The notes beneath the pieces were generated by a model. It saw only the letters and a program-made list of their open reading frames with translations. It made no database searches and had not been told where the DNA came from. From contig DBCY01000002.1 of assembly GCA_002293295.1 (NCBI GenBank), forward strand, positions 1-7,273: a DNA stretch of 7,273 nt, given 5' to 3'. Positions 1-5,711 of this stretch are shown in pieces (positions within the stretch are counted from its first letter, which is position 1; every line of letters begins with the position of its first letter). The position numbers and the translations under genes were made by a program. The DNA comes from Ruminococcus sp. UBA946 (lineage in GTDB: Bacteria; Bacillota; Clostridia; Oscillospirales; Ruminococcaceae).

Positions 1-31
1 TAAATAAAAATCATACCGCCGCAATACCACC

Positions 32-55
32 ATTGTTAATTGTTAATTGTTAATT
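32..55. repeat. Tandem heptamer repeat ATTGTTA, about 3.4 copies
   Basis: Three perfect ATTGTTA units (32-38, 39-45, 46-52) plus a partial ATT lie just upstream of the TIM-barrel gene. They are followed by TACTAACAGGG (55-65), whose G-run is part of the ribosome binding site. A degenerate version of the same arrangement, with the identical 11-bp tail, lies before argH at 2406-2452. Tandem heptamers of this AT-rich kind are typical intergenic repeats; no function can be read from the sequence. Bases 1-31 hold nothing I can identify. Confidence 0.85.
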
Positions 56-74
56 ACTAACAGGGGGGATTATT

Positions 75-917
75 ATGAACAATATCATTCTCTGCTCAAC
101 CGGTAATTTTATAGGTACCAGGAATAATTTCGACCATACTCTGATAGGAAAACTAAAGCCGGAACTAAACTGCAACGGCCTTGAAATATTTATGTTTGAT
201 TATTTTGCAGATCACCCGGACGAATATGAACCGGTTTCGGAAATTATTATAAAAGCTAAAAATTCCGGCTCTGTTTTCTACTCAATGCATATGAACAAGC
301 GTATCGGTGACTTAATAAGCCGCAATGAAAGCGGCGACATTGACAGTGCCGTCAGGCTTTTTGAAAGCAACTGCGGATATGCAGTTAAATACGGCGTTAA
401 ACTCCTTGTGCTTCATCTTTGGGGAGGCATCCCCTCGGATAAGAATATTGACGTTAATATAAAAATGTTTCCGGAGCTAAAGGCTGTTTCCGACAGTTTC
501 GGTCTGGAATTAACGGTGGAAAACATCGTCTGCAATACATACAAGCCGCTTACGCATATGAAAAGACTATGGGAATTATACCCCGATGATATAAAATTTA
601 CAATTGACACGAGGCAGGCGGAATTTCACAAATCGCTTACCGAAACCTGCGAAAGCTCGTTTTTATGGGATAATAACCTTGTTTCCCATCTGCATATCAA
701 CGATTACAGCGGAGGTTGTACGGACTGGTCAAGGTTGAAAATTGGAGTTCCCTTAAACAGCGGCGACGTTGATTTTGATTATTTCTTCTCATTTTTGAAG
801 TCTGTGAATTTCAGCGGTTCCGTTACCCTTGAAAGAAGTGTTTTGTATGATGACGATAATTTAACTCTCAGTCTCAACAATTCACTTGAATTTATAAAAA
901 ACGGACTGAGCGAGTAA
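75..917 (+). CDS. Xylose-isomerase-like TIM-barrel protein (sugar phosphate isomerase/epimerase family)
   Basis: A 280-residue protein of the AP-endonuclease-2/xylose-isomerase-like TIM-barrel superfamily, which includes IolE-type and tagatose-epimerase-like enzymes; 280 residues is a normal full length. Candidate divalent-metal ligands sit at the expected strand ends: E149 in LTVEN, D178 in FTIDT, H207 in HLHIND (H205 is the alternative) and E253 in TLERS. Further conserved-looking sites are E37, H72 and H114, and the PLNSGDVDF stretch (226-234) resembles the PxGEGDIDF element of IolE-like enzymes. No signal peptide or membrane segment is seen, so it is probably cytoplasmic. The ATG follows a strong G-rich site (AGGGGGG, 62-68) by 6 nt. 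It precedes argG, but argG has its own promoter, so co-function with arginine synthesis is not implied. The substrate is unknown. Endonuclease IV is less likely, because the His of its D-x-x-H metal motif is Gln181 here. Confidence 0.85.
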   Translation: MNNIILCSTGNFIGTRNNFDHTLIGKLKPELNCNGLEIFMFDYFADHPDEYEPVSEIIIKAKNSGSVFYSMHMNKRIGDLISRNESGDIDSAVRLFESNCGYAVKYGVKLLVLHLWGGIPSDKNIDVNIKMFPELKAVSDSFGLELTVENIVCNTYKPLTHMKRLWELYPDDIKFTIDTRQAEFHKSLTETCESSFLWDNNLVSHLHINDYSGGCTDWSRLKIGVPLNSGDVDFDYFFSFLKSVNFSGSVTLERSVLYDDDNLTLSLNNSLEFIKNGLSE

Positions 918-977
918 TATCAAATTACTAATAATAAAAGAAACCTCCGGCGAGGATAAAAATTCATAGCTTTCCGC

Positions 978-1005
978 TTGACAAATCCATATAGTTGAGT
1001 ATAAT
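978..1005 (+). promoter_or_regulatory. Sigma-A promoter of argG
   Basis: TTGACA (978-983) and TATAAT (1000-1005) both match the vegetative consensus exactly and are separated by 16 bp, one short of the optimum. Transcription would start near 1012, giving an untranslated leader of about 100 nt before the preferred argG start at 1110. I see no ArgR-like operator that I can support. The hexamers are seen directly; promoter activity is inferred. Confidence 0.8.
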
Positions 1006-1052
1006 TAAACGGGGGATTAGGTTAGATGAATGAAGAGCTCATAATCGGAAAC

Positions 1053-1074
1053 GGAACGATGTGGGCATCGTTCC
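1053..1074 (+). repeat. Perfect 9-bp palindrome (hairpin) in the argG leader
   Basis: GGAACGATG (1053-1061) and CATCGTTCC (1066-1074) are exact inverted repeats around a 4-nt loop TGGG. The hairpin lies between the promoter and the argG ribosome binding site. It is followed by CTACATCA rather than a U-run, so it is not an intrinsic terminator. On the other strand it reads TGTAGGG followed by the stem, a layout I recall from small interspersed palindromes in clostridial genomes; that recollection is not verified here. It could instead be an RNA-stability or regulatory hairpin. Confidence 0.75.
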
Positions 1075-1087
1075 CTACATCATATTC

Positions 1088-1098
1088 GAAGGAAAGGA
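1088..1098 (+). promoter_or_regulatory. Ribosome binding site supporting the argG start at 1110
   Basis: GAAGGAAAGGA gives two purine-rich SD-like cores; the nearer GGA (1096-1098) is 11 nt before the ATG at 1110. The upstream in-frame ATG at 1026 has only GGGGG at 1011-1015. That run lies at or before the predicted transcript start near 1012, so it would be at the extreme 5' end of the mRNA. Confidence 0.6.
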
Positions 1099-1109
1099 AC
1101 AAATCAATT

Positions 1110-2342
1110 ATGGTAAAAAAAGAAATTAAAAAGGTTGTACTTGCTTATTCGGGAGGTCTTGATACTTCCATTATTATTCCGTGGTTAAAAGAAAACTATA
1201 ATAACTGCGAGGTTATTGCCGTTTCAGGCGACGTAGGTCAGGGAACCGAGCTTGACGGGCTTGAGGAAAAGGCAATAAAAACCGGCGCCTCAAAGCTCTA
1301 TATCGAGGATTTAAACAAGGAATTTGTTGAGGATTTCGTTTTCCCGACCATGAAAGCCGGGGCTGTTTACGAGGGCAAATACCTGCTCGGGACTTCCTTC
1401 GCGCGCCCTGTCATAGCAAAGAGGGTAGTTGAAATCGCTCTTGCCGAAGGCGCCGACGCAATCTGCCACGGCTGTACCGGAAAGGGCAACGACCAGGTTC
1501 GCTTTGAACTTACCATAAAGGCTTTCGCGCCTGAAATGGAGATTATTGCTCCCTGGCGCATATGGGATATTAAATCCCGCGATGAGGAAATTGACTATGC
1601 CGAAGCCCATAACGTACCCTTGAAAATAAACAGGGAGACAAACTATTCCAAGGACAAGAACCTATGGCATTTATCGCATGAGGGGCTTGACCTTGAAGAC
1701 CCCGCCAACGAACCCCAGTATGATAAAGAAGGCTTTCTGGAGCTCGGCGTTTCGCCGTTTACGGCTCCCGACAAGGCGGTATATGTAAGCATTCAGTTTG
1801 AAAAGGGTATCCCAGTCGCTGTCGACGGCGTTAAAGGGGACGGCGTTTCCATCATAAAAAAACTAAATAAGCTTGGCGGAGAAAACGGTATAGGTCTGGT
1901 TGATATTGTCGAGAACCGTCTTGTGGGGATGAAATCACGCGGCGTTTATGAAACTCCGGGCGGGACTATCCTTTACCACGCCCATGAAGTTCTTGAATCC
2001 ATATGCCTCGACAAAGCCACCCAGCGAATGAAGCAAAAGCTCGCCATTGATTTTGCCGACCTCGTTTATAACGGTCAGTGGTTTACGCCGGTAAGGGAAG
2101 CCCTTTCAGCTTTTGCTGACAAAACTCAGGAAAACTGTACGGGTGAAGTTAAACTGAAGCTGTACAAAGGCAATATCATAAACGCGGGCGTTACTTCTCC
2201 TTATACCCTCTACGACGAGGAAGTAGCGACCTTCGACGCCGACGATGTTTACGACCAGAACGACTCGGCAGGTTTCATTAATCTTTTCGGACTGCCCGTT
2301 AAGGTTAAGGCTATGCTTGATAAAAAGAGAGGGAATAATTAA
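1110..2342 (+). CDS. argG: Argininosuccinate synthase
   Basis: ArgG (EC 6.3.4.5) condenses citrulline and aspartate, using ATP, into argininosuccinate, the penultimate step of arginine synthesis in the cytoplasm. The 410-residue product has the N-type ATP pyrophosphatase loop AYSGGLDTS at residues 12-20. It also has the family segments LLGTSFARPVIAK (about 92-104), HGCTGKGNDQVRFE (120-133), NLWHLSHEG (184-192) and YHAHEVLES in the C-terminal half. The reading frame is open up to an ATG at 1026, which would add 28 residues. I prefer 1110 because homologues begin a few residues before KKVVLAYSGGLD, an SD-like site precedes it, and the extension would be coded largely by a palindrome. It has its own consensus promoter and is followed by argH after 123 bp. 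No key residue appears to be missing, and its composition is somewhat more GC-rich than the scp cluster downstream. Confidence 0.97.
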   Translation: MVKKEIKKVVLAYSGGLDTSIIIPWLKENYNNCEVIAVSGDVGQGTELDGLEEKAIKTGASKLYIEDLNKEFVEDFVFPTMKAGAVYEGKYLLGTSFARPVIAKRVVEIALAEGADAICHGCTGKGNDQVRFELTIKAFAPEMEIIAPWRIWDIKSRDEEIDYAEAHNVPLKINRETNYSKDKNLWHLSHEGLDLEDPANEPQYDKEGFLELGVSPFTAPDKAVYVSIQFEKGIPVAVDGVKGDGVSIIKKLNKLGGENGIGLVDIVENRLVGMKSRGVYETPGGTILYHAHEVLESICLDKATQRMKQKLAIDFADLVYNGQWFTPVREALSAFADKTQENCTGEVKLKLYKGNIINAGVTSPYTLYDEEVATFDADDVYDQNDSAGFINLFGLPVKVKAMLDKKRGNN

Positions 2343-2351
2343 TATTTCAAA

Positions 2352-2403
2352 GGAATATACGATTTTAACTGTATATTTTAACCGGAATATATCATACTAT
2401 TCC
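2352..2403 (+). other. AT-rich inverted and direct repeats between argG and argH
   Basis: AATATAC (2354-2360) and GTATATT (2371-2377) form a 7-bp inverted repeat with a 10-nt loop. GGAATA (2384-2389) and TATTCC (2398-2403) form a second, 6-bp one. GGAATATA occurs twice (2352-2359 and 2384-2391), so TATTCC could pair with either copy and the two folds compete. No U-run of terminator type follows. The stems are weak and may only mark the end of argG. Confidence 0.4.
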
Positions 2404-2405
2404 TG

Positions 2406-2435
2406 ATTGTTAATTTTTAATTTTTAATTGTTAAT
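2406..2435. repeat. Degenerate heptamer repeat upstream of argH
   Basis: Four consecutive 7-mers read ATTGTTA, ATTTTTA, ATTTTTA and ATTGTTA, plus AT. A short spacer is followed by TACTAACAGGG (2442-2452), identical to the 11 bp after the heptamer array at the start of the window. The unit sits between argG and argH and ends 13 bp before the argH start codon, contributing sequence close to the ribosome binding site (CGGAG, 2455-2459). Confidence 0.8.
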
Positions 2436-2465
2436 CGGTACTACTAACAGGGAACGGAGTTTATT

Positions 2466-3839
2466 ATGGCTGAAAAAATGTGGGCAGGCAGATTTTCAAA
2501 GCAGGCTGATGACAAAACCAATGATTTTAACTCGTCAATTTCCTTTGACTGCCGGATGTACAGACAGGATATAAAAGGTTCAATAGCCCATGCCGCTATG
2601 CTCGGCGAATGCGGTATTATCAGCAGGGATGAAAGTAAAAAAATAATTACAGGACTTGACTCAATCCTTGAGGACATTGATAACGGTACCCTTGCTTTTG
2701 ACCCAGAAGCCGAGGATATTCATATGTTCATCGAACAGGAGCTGACATTGCGTCTCGGGGCTGCGGGCAAACGCCTTCATACCGCAAGAAGCCGGAACGA
2801 CCAGGTCGCCCTCGACATCAGGATGTACCTTAAGGATGAAATAAATATCATCATACCTATGATTAAGGAGCTTATTATAACGCTTTGCGGTATATCCGAA
2901 CAGAACCTTGATACCGTTATGTGCGGATATACACATTTACAGCGCGCTCAGCCGGTTACTTTTGCGCATCACCTGATGGCATATGCCCAAATGCTTCTGC
3001 GCGACACCGGCAGACTTCGGGATACATATAAACGAATGGATTTTATGCCTTTGGGAAGCGGAGCCCTTGCTTCCACTACCTATCCCATAGACAGGAAACT
3101 GGTTTGCGGACTGCTGGGATTTAATGACATCACCCGGAACAGCCTTGACGGAGTCTCCGACAGGGATTTCTGCATAGAATTCACATCGGCTCTTTCTGTT
3201 CTTATGATGCATTTATCACGTTTTGCGGAAGAAATTATTCTCTGGTGTTCATGGGAATTCAGATATATTGAGCTTGACGACGCTTTTGCTACCGGCTCAT
3301 CCATTATGCCGCAGAAGAAAAACCCCGATATTGCTGAGCTCATACGCGGAAAAACAGGGCGGGTTTACGGTGATTTGAACACCCTGCTGACAATGATGAA
3401 GGGGCTTCCCCTCGCTTATAACAAGGATATGCAGGAAGATAAGGAAGCGGTTTTTGACGCTGCCGACACTGTTAAGCTTTGTATTTCCTCGCTTATACCT
3501 ATGCTAAAAACAATGCGTATAAATAAGGATACAATGCGCCGGGCTGCCGCGAAAGGGTTCATAAACGCTACGGACTGCGCCGATTACCTTGTAAGGAAGG
3601 GGCTTCCCTTCCGCGACGCTTATAAAATTACGGGAATGCTTGTGGCAAAATGCATAGAGCTTGATACTGTTCTTGAAAAGCTTCCCCTTGACGTATACAG
3701 GGAGATGTCGGACGCCTTTGAAGAAGGAATATACGAAGCCATAAGTCTTGACGTCTGCGTAAATATGCGCATCGCTCCGGGCGGTCCCGCTCCGGAAGCC
3801 GTTAAATCACAGATAAAGTATGTCAGGGATGCAATTTAA
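2466..3839 (+). CDS. argH: Argininosuccinate lyase
   Basis: ArgH (EC 4.3.2.1) splits argininosuccinate into arginine and fumarate, the last step of arginine synthesis, and works as a cytoplasmic homotetramer. The 457-residue product is normal length for the fumarase/aspartase superfamily. It begins with the family-typical MWAGRFSK (5-12) and carries HTARSRNDQVALD (105-117). It also has YTHLQRAQP (155-163) with the general-acid histidine H157, and the signature loop GSSIMPQKKNPD (277-288) with the catalytic serine of the superfamily, most likely S279. The C-terminal substrate-loop region APGGPAPE (437-444) is also present. CGGAG sits 6 nt before the ATG. It lies 123 bp after argG and is probably co-transcribed, since no convincing promoter is seen in the gap, although repeat sequence fills much of it. 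No classical terminator follows. Confidence 0.98.
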   Translation: MAEKMWAGRFSKQADDKTNDFNSSISFDCRMYRQDIKGSIAHAAMLGECGIISRDESKKIITGLDSILEDIDNGTLAFDPEAEDIHMFIEQELTLRLGAAGKRLHTARSRNDQVALDIRMYLKDEINIIIPMIKELIITLCGISEQNLDTVMCGYTHLQRAQPVTFAHHLMAYAQMLLRDTGRLRDTYKRMDFMPLGSGALASTTYPIDRKLVCGLLGFNDITRNSLDGVSDRDFCIEFTSALSVLMMHLSRFAEEIILWCSWEFRYIELDDAFATGSSIMPQKKNPDIAELIRGKTGRVYGDLNTLLTMMKGLPLAYNKDMQEDKEAVFDAADTVKLCISSLIPMLKTMRINKDTMRRAAAKGFINATDCADYLVRKGLPFRDAYKITGMLVAKCIELDTVLEKLPLDVYREMSDAFEEGIYEAISLDVCVNMRIAPGGPAPEAVKSQIKYVRDAI

Positions 3840-3860
3840 ATTATTCAGCAGACATTAAAT

Positions 3861-4013
3861 AAAGGGGCTGTAACAAAAGTCTTTTATTACGTCAACTTGT
3901 ACAGACAAACGATGAGCATTGATATTTAAAACGCTCTGAAATGGCTTTTAAAGTCAAATCAGGGTGTATTTTTGTGTACTTTTTTATAGCGGGATTTTTT
4001 CTATAGCCCTTTT
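3861..4013. mobile_element. Candidate MITE-like element with imperfect terminal inverted repeats
   Basis: The left end (3861-3881, core GGGGCTGTAACAAAAGTC) and the reverse complement of the right end (3993-4013) match at 16 of 21 positions by hand alignment. A second inner inverted match, GTACAgACAAA against GTACA-CAAA, lies about 35 bp in from each end. The 153-bp interior has no open frame. The GGGGCTGTnnCAAAA type of end resembles IS1182-like transposon tips as I remember them; this is not confirmed. No clear target-site duplication is visible, so it may be a decayed copy or chance. The remainder of this 283-bp gene-free stretch holds the promoter described next. Confidence 0.4.
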
Positions 4014-4036
4014 CAATATAAACAAGTATTACTGTG

Positions 4037-4091
4037 AAAAAAAGAAAAAATAGAAAAAACAGTTGTAATTTTGGGAATTATATGTTACAAT
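4037..4091 (+). promoter_or_regulatory. Promoter with A-tract UP element and extended -10 for the protease-scp cluster
   Basis: TTGTAA (4063-4068), a 17-bp spacer and TACAAT (4086-4091) preceded by TG at 4083-4084 form an extended -10 sigma-A promoter; the start would fall near 4098. Immediately upstream are three A-tracts (4037-4043, 4045-4050, 4054-4059), exactly where an UP element contacts the RNA polymerase alpha subunit. The leader is about 25 nt and ends in AGAAGG (4109-4114), 8 nt before the ATG. This is the best promoter candidate for all the genes to the right. Confidence 0.75.
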
Positions 4092-4122
4092 ACAAATAAT
4101 TAGTTTTAAGAAGGTAATCATA

Positions 4123-4758
4123 ATGTTTGACAGGCTGTATGAAACGATTATCCGGGTAGCCGTAATGTTTATTGCGTTTCCAGTCCATGAATTCGCACAT
4201 GCTTACACAGCTCACCTGCTTGGCGACGATACGGCAAAAAAACAGGGTAGGCTGACCCTGAACCCTATAAAGCATATGAATTTATTCGGAACGGTACTGA
4301 TGGTTTTCGTCGGAGTGGGCTGGGCGAAGCCTGTTCCTGTTAATCCCAATAATTTTAAGAACCGTAAAGCCGGTATGGCGGTCACATCCTTTGCCGGGCC
4401 TGTATCCAACCTTATCCTTGCCTATCTTTCGGTTATAATCTGGCGGGTATTGTTTTTTTACGATTTCTTCGGCAGCGATTTTGTAAGAATGATTTTTGAA
4501 GTCGGCATAATTCTTAATATAGGGCTCGCTGTGTTTAATATGCTGCCTGTTCCGCCGCTTGACGGTTCAAGGCTGATAACGCTTGTTTTTCCAGATAAAA
4601 TTTATTTTAAGGTAATGAAGTATGAAAGATATATTTTTTTTGCTTTAATAATTGTAGTATATTCGGGGATGCTGGACGGTATTTTGTTGTATCTTCGTGA
4701 AAATGTATTGATTTTCATGATGAATATATCCGGCTGGGTTGATTTTTTATTCCGGTAA
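4123..4758 (+). CDS. Site-2-protease-like M50 family membrane metalloprotease
   Basis: A 211-residue integral membrane protein of the compact M50 (S2P/SpoIVFB/YwhC-like) group, which cuts substrates within the membrane using zinc. The zinc motif HEFAH (H22, E23, H26) lies in the first membrane segment. The third ligand is expected in NMLPVPPLDGSR (139-150), with D147. The conserved GWAKPVPVNP (66-75) lies between them. Hydrophobic segments are at roughly 7-30, 54-70, 88-112, 122-141 and 168-190. There is no PDZ or CBS domain, so this is a minimal form whose substrate is unknown. It follows a strong promoter and is 78 bp from scpA; this adjacency is common in clostridia but does not show that the protease acts on condensin. 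It should not be named spoIVFB or rseP on this evidence. Confidence 0.92.
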   Translation: MFDRLYETIIRVAVMFIAFPVHEFAHAYTAHLLGDDTAKKQGRLTLNPIKHMNLFGTVLMVFVGVGWAKPVPVNPNNFKNRKAGMAVTSFAGPVSNLILAYLSVIIWRVLFFYDFFGSDFVRMIFEVGIILNIGLAVFNMLPVPPLDGSRLITLVFPDKIYFKVMKYERYIFFALIIVVYSGMLDGILLYLRENVLIFMMNISGWVDFLFR

Positions 4759-4789
4759 TTTTATTAATTAACAAGGAAAGGTTAAATAT

Positions 4790-4829
4790 TCAGGAGTATT
4801 TCCTGATTTTATAAATCCTGAAAGGATGG
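4790..4829 (+). promoter_or_regulatory. Possible alternative hairpins covering the scpA ribosome binding site
   Basis: TCAGGA (4790-4795) pairs perfectly with TCCTGA (4801-4806), followed by TTTT. A second TCCTGA copy (4816-4821) overlaps ATCCT (4815-4819), which can pair with AGGAT (4823-4827) inside the scpA SD sequence AGGATGG (4823-4829). The upstream TCAGGA could pair with either TCCTGA copy, so two mutually exclusive folds exist, one exposing and one masking the SD. The complementarity is seen directly; a regulatory role is speculative because the stems are short (5-6 bp). Confidence 0.35.
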
Positions 4830-4836
4830 TCATCAT

Positions 4837-5610
4837 TTGAAATTATCCTTTAAGCTTGAAGTTTTCGAAGGTCCGCTTGACCTGCTCCTGCACCTTATTT
4901 CAAAGCATAAGCTTAATATTAACGACATACCTATAGTAATTCTGTTAGAGCAGTATCTTGATTATATAAACGGCATGGCTGAACTAAATATGTCCGTTAC
5001 AGGAGAATTTCTGGAAATGGCTTCAAGGCTCGTTTATATAAAGGCTTTGTCTCTCCTGCCTTCACAAAACGAAGCGGAGGCTTTAAGGAAAGAGCTTCAG
5101 GGTCAGCTCATCGAGCTGGATTTATGCAGAAGAATAGCCGGAATGATGAAAAACCGGTATATCGGAGATAAAGTAACCGTCAGAAGACAGGAAAATATTA
5201 ATTTTGACAATACATATTCGGTTATTCACGATAAGGAGGTTCTGTTTGAGGCATATATGGCTGTAAAAAACCGTATTAAAATTTCAAACGAGCCTGTAAA
5301 AAAAGAAGCTTTTAATACAATTATCGCTAAAAGGATAATTTCAGTTTCCGACAGGATTTATTATGTGCTGGACAGGATTTATAAAAACGGCTGGTGCATG
5401 ACGGACAAGCTGTTTAAAGGTATTAATGACAGACAAGAAAGAACGGCGACTTTTCTTGCCGTTCTTGAGCTGATTAAATCGGGAAGAATTCTTTTGAACG
5501 ATGACAACACTGTCATATACCTTAATAAGGATTATAAAAAACTTAAGAATGACGGGGAAATAACCGATAATTATTATGATACGGATAATACCGCCACATT
5601 AACCGGATAA
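4837..5610 (+). CDS. scpA: Segregation and condensation protein A (kleisin)
   Basis: ScpA is the kleisin subunit that bridges the SMC heads and binds a ScpB dimer in the bacterial condensin complex, compacting and segregating the chromosome. The 257-residue product has the diagnostic N-terminal segment FEGPLDLLLHLI (10-21). It also has the helix EFLEMASRLVYIKALSLLP (57-75) and a C-terminal winged-helix segment ATFLAVLELIKSGRI (204-218) for contact with the SMC head; the length is typical. The start is a TTG: AGGATGG lies 7 nt upstream, the protein begins at the expected distance from FEGPLDLL, and the nearby ATG at 4826 is out of frame. It lies between the M50 protease gene (78 bp) and scpB (101 bp). 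Confidence 0.97.
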   Translation: MKLSFKLEVFEGPLDLLLHLISKHKLNINDIPIVILLEQYLDYINGMAELNMSVTGEFLEMASRLVYIKALSLLPSQNEAEALRKELQGQLIELDLCRRIAGMMKNRYIGDKVTVRRQENINFDNTYSVIHDKEVLFEAYMAVKNRIKISNEPVKKEAFNTIIAKRIISVSDRIYYVLDRIYKNGWCMTDKLFKGINDRQERTATFLAVLELIKSGRILLNDDNTVIYLNKDYKKLKNDGEITDNYYDTDNTATLTG

Positions 5611-5660
5611 TTTATGTATTATTCCGACGTGAGCTGTTTAAATGTTTATATGTTATATGA

Positions 5661-5680
5661 CGATAACAGAAATACGTTAT
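5661..5680 (+). repeat. CGATAA-N4-AATACGTTAT motif upstream of scpB (copy 1)
   Basis: CGATAA (5661-5666) and AATACGTTAT (5671-5680) recur in the same order, with a 2-nt instead of a 4-nt spacer, upstream of the DUF2953 gene at 6286-6303. Both copies lie in the short gaps of one gene cluster, 25-41 nt before a start codon. The motif may be a shared regulatory or RNA-processing site, or chance in AT-rich sequence. Confidence 0.35.
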
Positions 5681-5711
5681 AAATTATTAGTAAAAAGAAA
5701 GGTTTTTAGTT

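Noticed and set aside
32..55. Heptamer array as part of a CRISPR array or replication origin iterons
   Set aside because: The 7-bp units are contiguous with no spacers, and there is no DnaA-box cluster or rep gene. It is a simple tandem repeat.
75..917. Endonuclease IV (nfo) assignment for the TIM-barrel protein
   Set aside because: Same superfamily, but the D-x-x-H metal motif is changed (Gln181 in place of His) and the C-terminal D-x-H pattern is absent. The PLNSGDVDF element fits sugar isomerase/epimerase relatives better.
944..955. CCTC-CGGC-GAGG as a rho-independent terminator after the TIM-barrel gene
   Set aside because: The stem is only 4 bp, and on the + strand it is followed by ATAAAAATT rather than a U-run. 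The T-rich side faces the minus strand, where there is no gene to terminate.
1311..1610. Minus-strand open frames opposite argG (and similar ones opposite the TIM-barrel, argH, protease, scpB and DUF2953 genes)
   Set aside because: They lie antisense within strongly supported genes, have no recognisable domains, and their composition follows from the codon pattern of the real gene.
1026..2342. argG taken from the first ATG at 1026 (438 residues)
   Set aside because: The extension has no family counterpart, crosses a perfect palindrome, and its G-run RBS would sit at the very 5' end of the predicted transcript. The ATG at 1110 gives a normal-length ArgG with an SD-like site.
3921..3956. Terminator for argH around TGGCTTTTAAAGTCA (3942-3956)
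   Set aside because: It is a near-palindrome of weak A-T and G-T pairs with almost no loop, followed by AAATCAGGG rather than a U-run.
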